Shown: positions 1-10,735, numbered from the stretch's first letter. The stretch is DNA of 64,000 bases from Pseudomonas sp. MWU13-2100 (GCF_023242365.1 NZ_JALLIX010000008.1:120371-184370), one strand, 5' to 3'. The notes: a model not told the origin generated them from the letters alone. A program made the numbers and translations.

Positions 1-487
1 CACCGGCTTTGTCCAGCTCACCTACACCAAGGTCTTTATCCTGGTGGCCGCGTTCCTCGGCATGGGCCTGCTGACCTATGTCATCAAGTACACCAAGTTG
101 GGCCGCATGTGTCGCGCGACCCAGCAAGACCGCAAGATGGCTTCGATCCTCGGGATCAATACCGACCGGGTGATTTCCTATGTGTTCATCATCGGCGCGG
201 CCATGGCGGCCCTGGCCGGTGTGCTGATCACCATGAACTACGGCACTTTCGACTTCTACGCCGGCTTCGTCATCGGCATCAAGGCGTTCACCGCCGCGGT
301 CCTCGGTGGTATCGGCTCGCTGCCGGGCGCCATGCTTGGTGGGATTATCCTCGGCATCTCCGAATCGCTGTTCTCCGGCCTGGTCAACTCGGATTACAAG
401 GACGTGTTCAGCTTCTCGCTGCTGGTCCTGGTACTGGTCTTTCGGCCGCAAGGCCTGTTGGGCCGTCCTCTTGTGTCGAAGGTGTAA
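1..487 (+). CDS. livH: LivH, branched-chain amino acid ABC transporter permease (partial, 5' end outside window)
   Basis: C-terminal part of an inner-membrane permease of the LIV-I/LS high-affinity Leu/Ile/Val importer. The reading frame is open from base 2, so the start lies before the window. The visible part has several hydrophobic helices and the LivH-type run AVLGGIGSLPGAMLGG near the C-terminus, and it ends with the usual FRPQGLLG-type tail. The stop is 3 nt before livM and the order is the canonical livH-livM-livG-livF, so this is one operon; the periplasmic binding protein gene would lie upstream. The assignment is secure from sequence plus context. Confidence 0.95.
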   Translation, partial: TGFVQLTYTKVFILVAAFLGMGLLTYVIKYTKLGRMCRATQQDRKMASILGINTDRVISYVFIIGAAMAALAGVLITMNYGTFDFYAGFVIGIKAFTAAVLGGIGSLPGAMLGGIILGISESLFSGLVNSDYKDVFSFSLLVLVLVFRPQGLLGRPLVSKV

Positions 488-490
488 GCA

Positions 491-1789
491 ATGTCCTCAA
501 CCACTCAAAAATCGCTCGATATCAAAAAAAGCCTGGTTGACGCCATTCTCGCCGGCCTGGTCGCACTGATTGTCTTCGGCCCCATCGTCGGGGTCGTCCT
601 GGAGGGCTACAGCTTCAACCTGCAACCCACCCGCGTCGCCTGGCTGGTGGCGATTGTGATGCTTGGCCGCTTTCTCCTCAGCCTGTTCCTGCAGACGCCC
701 AAGGGCCTGCGGATTCTCGAAGGTTTCGAGAGCACCGGCTCCGGCGTGCATGTGCTGGCGCCGGACTACAAGTCGCGCCTGCGCTGGATCATCCCGATCA
801 TGATCGCGATCGCGGTGATCTTCCCGGTGTTCGCCAACTCCTACCTGCTGGGGGTGGTGATCCTCGGTCTGATCTACGTCTTGCTCGGCCTCGGCTTGAA
901 CATCGTGGTCGGTCTCGCCGGCTTGCTCGACCTGGGTTACGTGGCGTTCTACGCCATCGGTGCCTATGGCCTGGCGCTGGGCTATCAATACCTGGGACTG
1001 GGGTTCTGGACCGTCCTGCCGCTGGCCGCCATCACCGCCGCGCTGGCGGGTTGCATCCTCGGCTTCCCGGTCCTGCGCCTGCATGGTGACTACCTGGCCA
1101 TCGTGACCCTGGGTTTCGGCGAGATCATCCGCCTGATCCTCAACAACTGGCTGTCGCTGACCGGGGGGCCGAACGGCATGCCGGCACCGCTGCCGACCTT
1201 CTTCGGTCTGGAGTTCGGCAAGCGCGCGAAGGAGGGCGGGATTCCGTTTCATGAGTACTTTGGCATCGCCTACAACCCGGATGTGAAGTTCTATTTCATC
1301 TATGCCGTGCTGTTCCTGGTGGTATTGGCCGTGCTCTACATCAAGCATCGCCTGACCCGCATGCCAGTGGGCCGCGCCTGGGAAGCCTTGCGTGAAGACG
1401 AGATCGCCTGCCGTGCCATGGGCTTGAACCACGTGCTGGTGAAACTCTCGGCATTCACCCTGGGGGCTTCCACCGCTGGTCTGGCCGGGGTGTTCTTCGC
1501 CACCTACCAGGGCTTCGTCAACCCGACCTCCTTCACCTTCTTCGAGTCGGCGCTGATCCTTGCCATCGTGGTGCTGGGTGGCATGGGCTCGACTATCGGT
1601 GTGGTGATCGCGGCCTTTGTCCTGACCGTGGCGCCGGAGTTGCTGCGCAGCTTCGCCGAGTACCGCGTGTTGCTGTTCGGCGTGTTGATGGTATTGATGA
1701 TGATCTGGCGGCCACGTGGCCTGATCCGCATCAGCCGCACCGGGGTGACCCCACGCAAGGGCGTCCTGGTTGGAGGGGCTGGCCAATGA
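491..1789 (+). CDS. livM: LivM, branched-chain amino acid ABC transporter permease
   Basis: Second membrane subunit of the Leu/Ile/Val importer; it pairs with LivH and is driven by LivG/LivF. The 432 residues begin with a hydrophilic stretch and extra N-terminal helices typical of the long proteobacterial LivM, followed by the conserved GLGLNIVVGLAGLLDLGYVAFYA-type core around residues 133-155 and the FRLHGDYLAIVTLGFGEI-type region around residue 200. The ATG at 491 follows a GAAGG-like site overlapping the livH end. The TGA overlaps the livG ATG (ATGA), which indicates translational coupling. Confidence 0.96.
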   Translation: MSSTTQKSLDIKKSLVDAILAGLVALIVFGPIVGVVLEGYSFNLQPTRVAWLVAIVMLGRFLLSLFLQTPKGLRILEGFESTGSGVHVLAPDYKSRLRWIIPIMIAIAVIFPVFANSYLLGVVILGLIYVLLGLGLNIVVGLAGLLDLGYVAFYAIGAYGLALGYQYLGLGFWTVLPLAAITAALAGCILGFPVLRLHGDYLAIVTLGFGEIIRLILNNWLSLTGGPNGMPAPLPTFFGLEFGKRAKEGGIPFHEYFGIAYNPDVKFYFIYAVLFLVVLAVLYIKHRLTRMPVGRAWEALREDEIACRAMGLNHVLVKLSAFTLGASTAGLAGVFFATYQGFVNPTSFTFFESALILAIVVLGGMGSTIGVVIAAFVLTVAPELLRSFAEYRVLLFGVLMVLMMIWRPRGLIRISRTGVTPRKGVLVGGAGQ

Positions 1790-2661
1790 GTAATGACATC
1801 GTTCTGAAAGTCGAAAAACTGATGATGCATTTCGGGGGGATCAAGGCCCTCAGCGACGTCAGCCTGCAAGTCAAACGCAACTCGATCTTTGCCCTGATCG
1901 GCCCCAACGGCGCGGGCAAGACCACGGTGTTCAACTGCCTGACCGGCTTCTACAAGGCCACCGGCGGCAAGATCGAACTCAATGTGCGCGACAAGCGCAC
2001 CAACGTGATCCAGCTGCTGGGCGAGTCCTTTCGCGTGGGGGATTTCGTTTCACCGAAAACCTTCCTCAGCCGGCTGTACTACAAGATGTTCGGCGGTACC
2101 CATCTGGTGAACCGTGCGGGCCTGGCCCGGACTTTCCAGAACATTCGCCTGTTCAAGGAAATGTCGGTGCTGGAAAACCTGCTGGTGGCCCAGCACATGT
2201 GGGTCAACCGCAACATGCTCTCCGGTATCTTCAACACCAAGGGCTACCGCAAGGCTGAAAGCGACGCCCTGGACACCGCCTTCTACTGGTTGGAAGTGGT
2301 CGACCTGGTGGATTGCGCCAACCGCCTGGCGGGTGAGCTGTCCTACGGTCAGCAACGCCGCCTGGAAATTGCCCGGGCCATGTGCACGCGGCCGCGGATC
2401 ATCTGTCTCGACGAGCCGGCAGCGGGCCTCAACCCCCAGGAAACCGAAGCGCTGAGCGCGATGATCCGGCTGCTGCGCGACCAGCACGACCTGACCGTGG
2501 TGCTGATCGAACACGACATGGGCATGGTCATGAGCATTTCCGACCACATCGTGGTACTGGACCACGGCAACGTGATTGCCGAGGGCTGTCCGCAAGACAT
2601 CCGCAACGACCCGAAAGTGATTGCCGCCTACCTGGGCGCCGATGAAGAGGAACTGGTATGA
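1786..2661 (+). CDS. livG: LivG, branched-chain amino acid ABC transporter ATP-binding protein
   Basis: Cytoplasmic ATPase subunit of the Leu/Ile/Val importer. Walker A GPNGAGKTT lies at residues 39-47, the ABC signature LSYGQQRRLEIA near residue 185 and Walker B ICLDEPAAGLNP near residue 206, followed by the H-loop region VVLIEHDMG. At 291 residues it is longer than LivF because of the insertion between Walker A and the signature that marks LivG proteins. The start overlaps the livM stop and its own stop overlaps the livF start (ATGA in both cases), so the four genes are tightly coupled. Confidence 0.96.
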   Translation: MSNDIVLKVEKLMMHFGGIKALSDVSLQVKRNSIFALIGPNGAGKTTVFNCLTGFYKATGGKIELNVRDKRTNVIQLLGESFRVGDFVSPKTFLSRLYYKMFGGTHLVNRAGLARTFQNIRLFKEMSVLENLLVAQHMWVNRNMLSGIFNTKGYRKAESDALDTAFYWLEVVDLVDCANRLAGELSYGQQRRLEIARAMCTRPRIICLDEPAAGLNPQETEALSAMIRLLRDQHDLTVVLIEHDMGMVMSISDHIVVLDHGNVIAEGCPQDIRNDPKVIAAYLGADEEELV

Positions 2662-3374
2662 GTCAACCTATCCTCGAACTGAAGAACCTGGAAGTGTTCT
2701 ACGGGCCGATCCAGGCCCTGAAAAAAGTCTCGTTGCACATCAACGAAGGCGAAACCGTCAGCCTGATCGGCTCCAACGGCGCGGGCAAGTCGACGCTGCT
2801 GATGTCGATCTTCGGCCAGCCGCGGGCCGCCGCCGGCGAGATCATCTACCGCGGTGTCGACATTACCCAGAAGTCATCCCACTACATCGCCTCCAACGGT
2901 ATCGCCCAGTCGCCGGAAGGCCGCCGGGTGTTCCCGGACATGACCGTGGAAGAGAACCTGCAGATGGGCACCATCCCCATTGGCGACAAGTTCGTCGACG
3001 AGGACATGCAGCGTATGTTCGAGTTGTTTCCACGGCTCAAGGAGCGGCGTAACCAGCGGGCCATGACCATGTCCGGCGGCGAACAGCAGATGCTGGCGAT
3101 TGCCCGGGCGCTGATGAGCCGGCCCAAGCTGCTGTTGCTGGACGAGCCGAGCCTGGGGCTGGCGCCGATCGTGGTGAAGCAGATCTTCGCCACCCTGCGC
3201 GAGCTGGCGGCTTCGGGCATGACCATCTTCCTGGTGGAACAGAACGCCAACCACGCGCTGCGCTTGTCGGACCGGGCCTATGTGATGGTCAACGGCGAGA
3301 TTCGCCTGAGCGGCACCGGCAAGGAGCTGCTGGTCAACGAGGAAGTGCGTAACGCCTACCTGGGCGGGCATTGA
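2658..3374 (+). CDS. livF: LivF, branched-chain amino acid ABC transporter ATP-binding protein
   Basis: Second ATPase subunit of the Leu/Ile/Val importer, last gene of the operon. It has 238 residues with Walker A GSNGAGKST at 38-46, the signature MSGGEQQMLAIARAL from about residue 137, Walker B LLLLDEPSLGLAP and the H-loop FLVEQNANHAL. The length is normal for LivF. The ATG overlaps the livG stop. A strong intrinsic terminator follows at 3498-3534. Confidence 0.96.
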   Translation: MSQPILELKNLEVFYGPIQALKKVSLHINEGETVSLIGSNGAGKSTLLMSIFGQPRAAAGEIIYRGVDITQKSSHYIASNGIAQSPEGRRVFPDMTVEENLQMGTIPIGDKFVDEDMQRMFELFPRLKERRNQRAMTMSGGEQQMLAIARALMSRPKLLLLDEPSLGLAPIVVKQIFATLRELAASGMTIFLVEQNANHALRLSDRAYVMVNGEIRLSGTGKELLVNEEVRNAYLGGH

Positions 3375-3396
3375 GTCCCGTCCTGACGGGGTCATT

Positions 3397-3480
3397 GTGG
3401 GCGCCGGCTTGCCGGCGATGAAGTCTTGGAGGCGTGCATCGCTCTTGAAGTCCTGATCGCTGGCAAGCCAGCTCCCACAG
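3397..3480. repeat. REP/REPIN-like inverted repeat after livF
   Basis: Two Pseudomonas-type REP arms face each other: GTGGGCGCCGGCTTGCCGGC on the left and the inverted GCTGGCAAGCCAGCTCCCAC on the right, with about 45 nt between them. Such elements lie between genes throughout Pseudomonas genomes and are moved by RAYT transposases; no RAYT gene is in the window. Confidence 0.8.
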
Positions 3481-3497
3481 GTATTGTGAACCCCCTG

Positions 3498-3534
3498 AAA
3501 CGCCCCGCGATCCTCGGATCCGGGGCGTTTTTTT
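3498..3534 (+). terminator. Intrinsic terminator of the liv operon
   Basis: Perfect 10-bp stem AAACGCCCCG / CGGGGCGTTT with a 13-nt loop, followed directly by a T-run (TTTTTTT overall). It lies 124 nt after livF, beyond the REP element. Very good match to a Rho-independent terminator. Confidence 0.9.
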
Positions 3535-4988
<1,454 letters not shown>

Positions 4989-5037
4989 GAGCGTTCGCTG
5001 ATTGTGGCGAGCGGGTTTGGCCTGATGCCTTGCAGCC

Positions 5038-5145
5038 AAGGCCAGACACTCTCCCCTGTGGGAACTAAGGCCAGACACTCTCCCCTGTGGGAGCAGAGCT
5101 TGCTCGCGAAGAGGCCCTTGAGGCCGCTAACAGCTTCGCGGCGCT
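5038..5145. repeat. 26-bp tandem duplication running into a REP element
   Basis: A 26-bp sequence starting AAGGCCAGACACTCTCCCCT occurs at 5038-5063 and again at 5067-5092. The second copy runs into a REP arm GTGGGAGCAGAGCTTGCTCG and an incomplete partner. It fills the gap between the SDR gene and the 3' end of the AGE epimerase gene. Confidence 0.7.
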
Positions 5146-5203
5146 GCGGAGATCCGACAAGCACCGCCCCGGCAACGTCTTCAAGTGCCTGCTTGTGCTC
5201 GGC

Positions 5204-6337
5204 TCAGCCGAAATACTCGGCCAGGCCGCTCAGGCAGGTCGCCAGGTGATAAGGCGTGGTCGACGGCATATCGCGTCGGCTGACCTCGCCCTGGGCATCC
5301 AGGCACTCATGCCAGCCGCCCGGGTGCAGGAAGTGCTGCTGCAAGGCGACCAGCTGACGTTGCAAGCGCGCCGAGTTATCCACACGCAACGTCAGCGCCC
5401 GCAGGTATTCGGCCTGGGCCCAGATGCGTTGGGTGCCATCGCGCAGGTTGCCGTTGATGTCGAGCATGCCGCTGACCGCACCGCTTTGCGGATCGACCCC
5501 CGATTGCTCGGCGAAGGCGAACGCACGGCCCAGTGAGCCATGCAGCGCCGTACCGCGCAGCAAAGGCGATGATTCCAGCAGGAACAGCCATTCGAACTGA
5601 TGGCCCGGTTCGAACCAGTTATCCACAGCCCCCAGCGGTTTTTCCAGCATCACGCCGTGATGGCGGTCGATGAAGCGTTGTTGCATGCCGGCGGCCAAGG
5701 CCAGCAAGGCATCCTGCGTGGCGGCATCCTCGCGCACCGACAGGGTCGCCAGAAAGGCTTCGGCCAGGTGCATCAGCGGGTTCTGCAACGGCCCGCTGCC
5801 CAGGGGCGCCCAGTCGCGCTCCAGGCTCGCTTCATACAGGCCGTCGCCATTGGCGAAACGCACGGCGATCACTTCCAGGGCGGCGTTGAGCACCGACTCC
5901 ACCAGCGGCTCGCGGACCTTGGCCCAGTAATGGGCGCAGGCGAAGAGAATGAACGCGTGGGTGTAGAGATCCTTGCGGGTGTCCAGCGGCTTGCCTTGCG
6001 GGTCGATGCTGTAGAACCAGCCGCCGTACTCGGCATCGTGGAAATGCCGTTGCAACGAACGGAACAGCGCACCGGCACGCTCGCCGGCGGTGGGGAAGGC
6101 GGCGTCACCGATCAGGCTGGAAAACAGATACAACTGACGAGCGCAGGCCATGGCGCGATAGCGTTGCGCTGGCAGCGGCCGATGATCGGCGTCCAGCGCC
6201 TCGTAGGGCAGCGCCATGTCGGCGTTCCAGCCAGGGCCTTGCCACAGCGGCACGATGACCTGGCGGAAGTGGTCTTGCACGGTGCTGAACAGTGCACTCA
6301 ATTCAGGCGTGGAGGCGGAGCTGGAAACATCGGGCAT
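5204..6337 (-). CDS. AGE family epimerase/isomerase
   Basis: The 377-residue product resembles N-acylglucosamine 2-epimerase family enzymes, which share an (alpha/alpha)6 barrel and interconvert sugars such as mannose and fructose or epimerise C2. Visible family features are the Arg/Tyr-rich N-terminal part (ALPYEALDADHRPLPAQRYRA), the segment YGGWFYSIDPQGKPLDTRKDLYTHAF near residues 110-135, and the late WFEPGHQFEW motif, in which His and Glu are typical active-site residues. Length fits the family. The sugar substrate cannot be read from sequence. The gene is monocistronic and converges with the upstream SDR. Confidence 0.85.
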   Translation of the reverse strand: MPDVSSSASTPELSALFSTVQDHFRQVIVPLWQGPGWNADMALPYEALDADHRPLPAQRYRAMACARQLYLFSSLIGDAAFPTAGERAGALFRSLQRHFHDAEYGGWFYSIDPQGKPLDTRKDLYTHAFILFACAHYWAKVREPLVESVLNAALEVIAVRFANGDGLYEASLERDWAPLGSGPLQNPLMHLAEAFLATLSVREDAATQDALLALAAGMQQRFIDRHHGVMLEKPLGAVDNWFEPGHQFEWLFLLESSPLLRGTALHGSLGRAFAFAEQSGVDPQSGAVSGMLDINGNLRDGTQRIWAQAEYLRALTLRVDNSARLQRQLVALQQHFLHPGGWHECLDAQGEVSRRDMPSTTPYHLATCLSGLAEYFG

Positions 6338-6520
6338 CGGCTGGCGTCGTCAGGGCAAGGGCGGTTGCGCGACATGTTAACAGGCGGCTGCTGGCGATGC
6401 TGTTCCTTGTGGCGAGAGAGCAAGTCCCGATGTCGTTCAGTGACGGGTGTCTGAAGCCAGGCGCGCTCTTGTGGCGAGGGGCTGGCCCTAATGCCGCTCA
6501 GTTGAGGCCGAACAGGGTTC

Positions 6521-6597
6521 CTGTGGGAGCAGAGCTTGCTCGCGAAGTGGCCCTTGAGGCCGCTAAAAGCTTCGCGGGCAAGCTCCGCTCCCACAGG
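6521..6597. repeat. Complete REPIN
   Basis: Two REP arms in inverted orientation, CCTGTGGGAGCAGAGCTTGC on the left and GCAAGCTCCGCTCCCACAGG on the right, enclose about 35 nt. The whole unit can form a long hairpin. It lies between the AGE epimerase start and the hupE 3' end. Confidence 0.85.
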
Positions 6598-6667
6598 GAC
6601 GAAGGGGGGGCAATATTCCATTTCCCTTGATTGAACGGCATTAGGGCCAGTCCCTTGCCACAAAGGC

Positions 6668-7240
6668 TCAACCTGCCAACAACCAGACCCCGGTCGCCGC
6701 CGATGCAACACCGGCCAGCCGCACCAACGGTGCCGCGGCTTGCGGCAATACCCGCACCACGGCATAACCCAGCGCATGCAAGGTTGCGGTCGCGACCACG
6801 AAACCGGCCGCATAGGTCCACGGGCTCGACATCTCCGGCAGCTCAAGACCGTGCGCCACGCCGTGGAACAAGGCAAATAGTGCCGTCGCCGCCGCCGCCA
6901 GGCTCAACGGTGGTCGTACCGCCAGCGCCACGGCCAGGCCCAGGGCCAGGAGCGAAGCGGCAATCCCGCTCTCCAGCGCCGGCAATGCCAGCCCTTCGAA
7001 ACCCAATACCCCGCCGATCAGCATGCTGCCGACAAAGGTGCAGGGCAGCACCCAGCGCGCGCGGCCTTTTTGCTGCGCCGCCCATAGGCCGACCGCGACC
7101 ATCGCCAGCAAATGATCGATGCCGCTGACCGGATGGCTGACACCGGCCATCCAGCCGCTGTCGCCATGGCCGGGATGGGCGAAGGCGACGGCTGGCATAA
7201 CCAGCAGGGCGAGGGCGCCGAGGATTTTCTTCAAGGTCAT
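6668..7240 (-). CDS. ureJ: HupE/UreJ family protein (probable nickel transporter of the urease operon)
   Basis: 190-residue membrane protein. An N-terminal signal-like segment ends at AFAHPGHGD, followed by the HupE/UreJ hallmark HPVSGIDHLLAMVAVG, whose His and Asp are thought to bind metal, and about six hydrophobic helices. The start at 7240 is chosen over an upstream in-frame ATG because it gives the signal peptide and has a GGAG-type site. It lies 41 nt after ureG on the same strand as the last gene of the urease accessory operon, which supports a role in nickel supply for urease. Confidence 0.88.
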   Translation of the reverse strand: MTLKKILGALALLVMPAVAFAHPGHGDSGWMAGVSHPVSGIDHLLAMVAVGLWAAQQKGRARWVLPCTFVGSMLIGGVLGFEGLALPALESGIAASLLALGLAVALAVRPPLSLAAAATALFALFHGVAHGLELPEMSSPWTYAAGFVVATATLHALGYAVVRVLPQAAAPLVRLAGVASAATGVWLLAG

Positions 7241-7281
7241 GGGGCGGGCTCCGTGTTGTTGAAATAGCTGTTTGCCAAGCA

Positions 7282-7899
<618 letters not shown>

Positions 7900-7905
7900 G
7901 TTCTC

Positions 7906-8580
7906 CTAGGAACGAAACAGACGGCTGTATTGGCGCTCATGGGCCATGCACGCCAGGGACAGGCCGAAGGCGGCGCTGCCGATGGATTGAAGGTCCTGGG
8001 CCGTGGCGGCTTGCTGGGCCTGTTGTAGCAGGGGCAGCAATTCGCTGGTCAGGCGCTGGGCGGCTTGCTGGCCCAGCGGCAGGGTTTTCATCAGCACCGC
8101 CAGTTGGTTTTCCAGCCAGCTCCAGAGCCAGGCGGCCAGGGCGTCCTGGGGACTGATGTGCCAGGCGCGGGCGGCCAGGGCCCAGCCCAGGGCCAGGTGC
8201 GGTTCGCTTTGCTGTGCGAGGAAGGTGCGGGCGGCGTCATCCAGTTCCGGCAGGCCGCTGAGCAACTGCTGCAGGGAATAACCCATCTGCCGGCTTTCCT
8301 GATACAGCTCGCGGGTCTCACGGCTGGCGCGGTGTTCTTCGCAGTGCTGTTTCAGCGCTGCCCAGTTTTCCTGCGCCGCGGCGTGACAGTGGGCGAGCAG
8401 CAGTGGTGCCTCGAAGCGGGCCAGGTTGAGCAGCAGTTGATCGGCGATCCAGCGCCGGGCGCCGTCCGCGTCCTTGACCCGGGCCTGCTCCACGGCCATT
8501 TCCAGGCCCTGGGAATAGCTGTAGCCGCCGATGGGCAGTTGCGGGCTGGCCAGGCGCAACAGCGCCCAGGCCGGATTCAT
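7906..8580 (-). CDS. ureF: UreF, urease accessory protein
   Basis: 224-residue all-helical protein with the conserved UreF opening LLRLASPQLPIGGYSYSQGLE near residues 6-27 and the C-terminal half typical of the family. It forms the UreD-UreF-UreG complex that gates GTP-dependent nickel insertion into apo-urease. Its ATG overlaps the ureE stop (ATGA), so the two are translationally coupled. The structural urease genes are not in this window. Confidence 0.96.
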   Translation of the reverse strand: MNPAWALLRLASPQLPIGGYSYSQGLEMAVEQARVKDADGARRWIADQLLLNLARFEAPLLLAHCHAAAQENWAALKQHCEEHRASRETRELYQESRQMGYSLQQLLSGLPELDDAARTFLAQQSEPHLALGWALAARAWHISPQDALAAWLWSWLENQLAVLMKTLPLGQQAAQRLTSELLPLLQQAQQAATAQDLQSIGSAAFGLSLACMAHERQYSRLFRS

Positions 8581-9077
8581 GGGCGCACACCGAACTGGTG
8601 CAGGCGCGGCGGGTAGTTGAAGTCCTCGTCGCCGTGGCGGGAGTGGTGATGGCCGCCGCCGTAGGCCCCGTGTTCCGGCTGGAACGGGGCTTCGAGGGTT
8701 TCGGTATGGGCGCCGAGCTGTTCGAGCATGGCCTTGAGCACGTAGTCGTCGAGCAGCCTGAGCCAGCCGTCGCCGACCTGCAGGGCGACATGGCGGTTGC
8801 CCAGGTGATAGGCGGCGCGGGTCAGTTCGAAGGCGTTGCTGCAGGTGACGTGCAGCAGTTGTTCGGGGCGGGCGCAGACCCGCACGATACGGCCGTCCTC
8901 GGCTTCCAGATATTCACCGTCATACAGCGGTGGCTGGCCACGTTCAAGGAACAGTCCTACGTCCTCGCCTTCGGCACTGAAACAGCGCAGGCGACTTTTG
9001 CTGCGGGCTTCGAAGTTCAGGTGCAGCTCGGCTGCCCAGATCGATTGCGCTTCGATTCTGCGATGAATCACCAACAT
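8577..9077 (-). CDS. ureE: UreE, urease accessory nickel chaperone
   Basis: 166-residue metallochaperone. The N-terminal domain is followed by the metal-binding domain with GNRHVALQVGDGWLRLLDDYVLKAML, and the C-terminus carries a short His-rich tail (HGAYGGGHHHSRHGDED), consistent with nickel binding. It is the first gene of the ureE-ureF-ureG-hupE operon. The promoter should lie in 9078-9200. Confidence 0.96.
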   Translation of the reverse strand: MLVIHRRIEAQSIWAAELHLNFEARSKSRLRCFSAEGEDVGLFLERGQPPLYDGEYLEAEDGRIVRVCARPEQLLHVTCSNAFELTRAAYHLGNRHVALQVGDGWLRLLDDYVLKAMLEQLGAHTETLEAPFQPEHGAYGGGHHHSRHGDEDFNYPPRLHQFGVRP

Positions 9078-9420
9078 CAGGAGGCTTCCGGCAATAAACG
9101 ATGCTTGAGCTAGAGCAAGGGGCTTGCCAATCGTCCGCTGCGTAGGAAAGTCCCGTCAGAAAGCGTTGGGTGCCTGAAAAGGGAGCGTAGTCATGTTTCA
9201 GAATGTTTCAAGATGGTGCGCCGGTGGTGCTAGTGCGCCTTTGTGGTGCCTTGTGGACCTCGTCGCCGGCAAACCGGCTCCTGCAGGTCCGTGTTCCAAC
9301 GCAGAGATTGCGTCGTGCCGGTGTAGGATGCGACATCGTGCGGGTAGCTGGATCTTGGCACGCTGCAAAACCTGTAGGAGCCGGCTTGCTGGCGATCCGG
9401 GTGCAGGGCACCCGCTCCGG
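9078..9420. other. Intergenic stretch with REP-like arms between ureE and desT
   Basis: Contains no gene. REP-like arms occur at about 9256-9290 (GCCGGCAAACCGGCTCCTGC) and 9371-9400 (CTGTAGGAGCCGGCTTGCTG). The promoter of the leftward ureE operon is expected in its left part; no clear -35/-10 pair was recognised. Confidence 0.6.
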
Positions 9421-10053
9421 TTACTCGGTACTCCCGAGCCCTTGCCAATGCTTCAATCCGATAAAGATGAAGCGCAACTGCTGGGTAATCTTGGCCTGGG
9501 GCGTCAGGTGTTCCGGCAAGGGCTCGGACGGTGGATCGATGATGTCCGGCAGGGTGGCGAACACACTCTTGACGATCAGGTCGGCCATGACCGTCAGTCC
9601 GGCCGCGTCCAGGTGGACGAGCTTGGGCATCAGCCCCAGGTCGGTCGCCAGGTCCGTGCTGATATTTTCCCGTAGCGCGCCGATGGCCTGGCGCACTGGC
9701 AGTGAGCCACCGTATTGCTCGCGGGCAAGAAACAGGAACTGCGAGCGATTGGCCGCCACCACATCGAGAAAGATCCGCACCGACGCATCGATAATGCCGC
9801 CCATGACGAACTCGTTATGGCGCACCAGTCGAATGGTTTCGCGGAAGGTCTGGCCGACTTCGCGGACCAGGGCCAGGCCGAGTTGGTCCATGTCGTCGAA
9901 ATGCCGGTAGAAACCGGTGGGCACGATCCCGGCGGTCTTCGCCACTTCCCGCAGGCTCAGGCTGCCGAAGCCACGGCCGGATTCCATCAGGTGCCGGGCG
10001 GCGTCCATGAGCGCGTGTCGAGTCTGTTGTTTCTGTTCGGCGCGGGGCAGCAT
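9421..10053 (-). CDS. desT: DesT-like TetR family regulator of unsaturated fatty acid synthesis
   Basis: 210-residue TetR-family repressor with an N-terminal helix-turn-helix (LSLREVAKTAGIVPTGFYRHF). The sequence RAEQKQQTRHALMDAARHLMESGRGFGSLSLREV and the core FLFLAREQYGGSLPVRQAI match what I remember of P. aeruginosa DesT, which senses the saturated/unsaturated acyl-CoA ratio and controls the desaturase genes desCB. Neighbourhood agrees: desT adjoins ureE in P. aeruginosa as well. Here no desaturase gene is adjacent, so the target would lie elsewhere. The ATG at 10053 is preferred to a GTG at 10089. Confidence 0.82.
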   Translation of the reverse strand: MLPRAEQKQQTRHALMDAARHLMESGRGFGSLSLREVAKTAGIVPTGFYRHFDDMDQLGLALVREVGQTFRETIRLVRHNEFVMGGIIDASVRIFLDVVAANRSQFLFLAREQYGGSLPVRQAIGALRENISTDLATDLGLMPKLVHLDAAGLTVMADLIVKSVFATLPDIIDPPSEPLPEHLTPQAKITQQLRFIFIGLKHWQGLGSTE

Positions 10054-10170
10054 CGCAAGGGTATTTTCTGGATGAAGAGAGCGGCGCACTCTAGCAAATC
10101 AGCTTTGCCGGCGTCGAACCAAGAGAAGGGGTATCGAGGGCACTTCGAATGTTCAGGGCCCTGAAATATC

Positions 10171-10197
10171 AAAGCCCGATCCAGGAGACCGGGCTTT
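10171..10197 (-). terminator. Terminator hairpin downstream of the tandem-repeat protein gene
   Basis: Perfect 8-bp stem AAAGCCCG / CGGGCTTT with an 11-nt loop. It lies 20 nt past the stop of the leftward repeat-protein gene. The T-tract on the minus strand is short, so efficiency is uncertain. Confidence 0.65.
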
Positions 10198-10216
10198 GTT
10201 CCAGGCCAGCAAGGCC

Positions 10217-10735
10217 TTAACTCAGGCTGCTGTTGCGTTCGATCACACGGTCACCGCCGCCTTCGGCCAGACCTTTCTCTTCCAGGCGAGCACGGCCGCC
10301 TTCGGCGACGAATTGGCCTTGTGGAGTCTTGTCGTAGCCATCGGAAGCGAGGCCTTGGCCTTGTGGAGTCTTGTCATAGCCATCGGAAGCGAGACCTTGA
10401 CCTTGTGGGGTCTTGTCATAGCCATCGGAAGCGAGACCTTGACCTTGTGGGGTCTTGTCATAGCCATCGGAAGCGAGACCTTGACCTTGTGGGGTCTTGT
10501 CATAGCCATCGGAAGCGAGACCCTGACCTTGTGGAGTCTTGTCATAGCCATCGGAAGCGAGACCCTGACCTTGTGGGGTCTTGTCCGAACCATCGGAAGC
10601 CAGAGTGTTCAGTACTTGGCTAACAGTTGCATGGCTGGCTTGAGCCTGTGGAGCAGCCTGTTCGCGGGCTGGCAACGCGTAGGCATTGGCAGCCAGGACG
10701 GCAAGGGTGAGGCTGAGGATTAATTGACGTTTCAT
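10217..10735 (-). CDS. Secreted protein with seven 14-residue tandem repeats, function unknown
   Basis: 172 residues. A clear signal peptide (MKRQLILSLTLAVLAANAYA, cut after AYA) is followed by a short linker and seven copies of a 14-residue unit of the form ASDGYDKTPQGQGL; the first copy has Ser in place of Tyr. The tail is charged (EGGRARLEEKGLAEGGGDRV). The start at 10735 has a GGAG-type site and removes an implausible N-terminal extension. Similar small repeat proteins occur in pseudomonads, sometimes labelled 'phage infection protein'; that label carries no demonstrated function. The DxDxxxxG-like acidic repeats could bind a cation, but this is speculation. Confidence 0.75.
   Translation of the reverse strand: MKRQLILSLTLAVLAANAYALPAREQAAPQAQASHATVSQVLNTLASDGSDKTPQGQGLASDGYDKTPQGQGLASDGYDKTPQGQGLASDGYDKTPQGQGLASDGYDKTPQGQGLASDGYDKTPQGQGLASDGYDKTPQGQFVAEGGRARLEEKGLAEGGGDRVIERNSSLS
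10313..10606. repeat. Seven tandem 42-bp repeats inside a coding region
   Basis: Exact 42-bp period, in frame (14 codons), recognised by GTCATAGCCATCGGAAGCGA recurring at 42-nt steps (about 10333, 10375, 10417, 10459, 10501, 10543 and a variant near 10585). The copies are nearly identical at DNA level, including third positions, which indicates recent expansion or gene conversion. Confidence 0.95.

Noticed and set aside
10313..10606. CRISPR-like regularly spaced repeats
   Set aside because: The period is exactly 42 bp with no unique spacers and the repeats are in-frame codons of a secreted protein.
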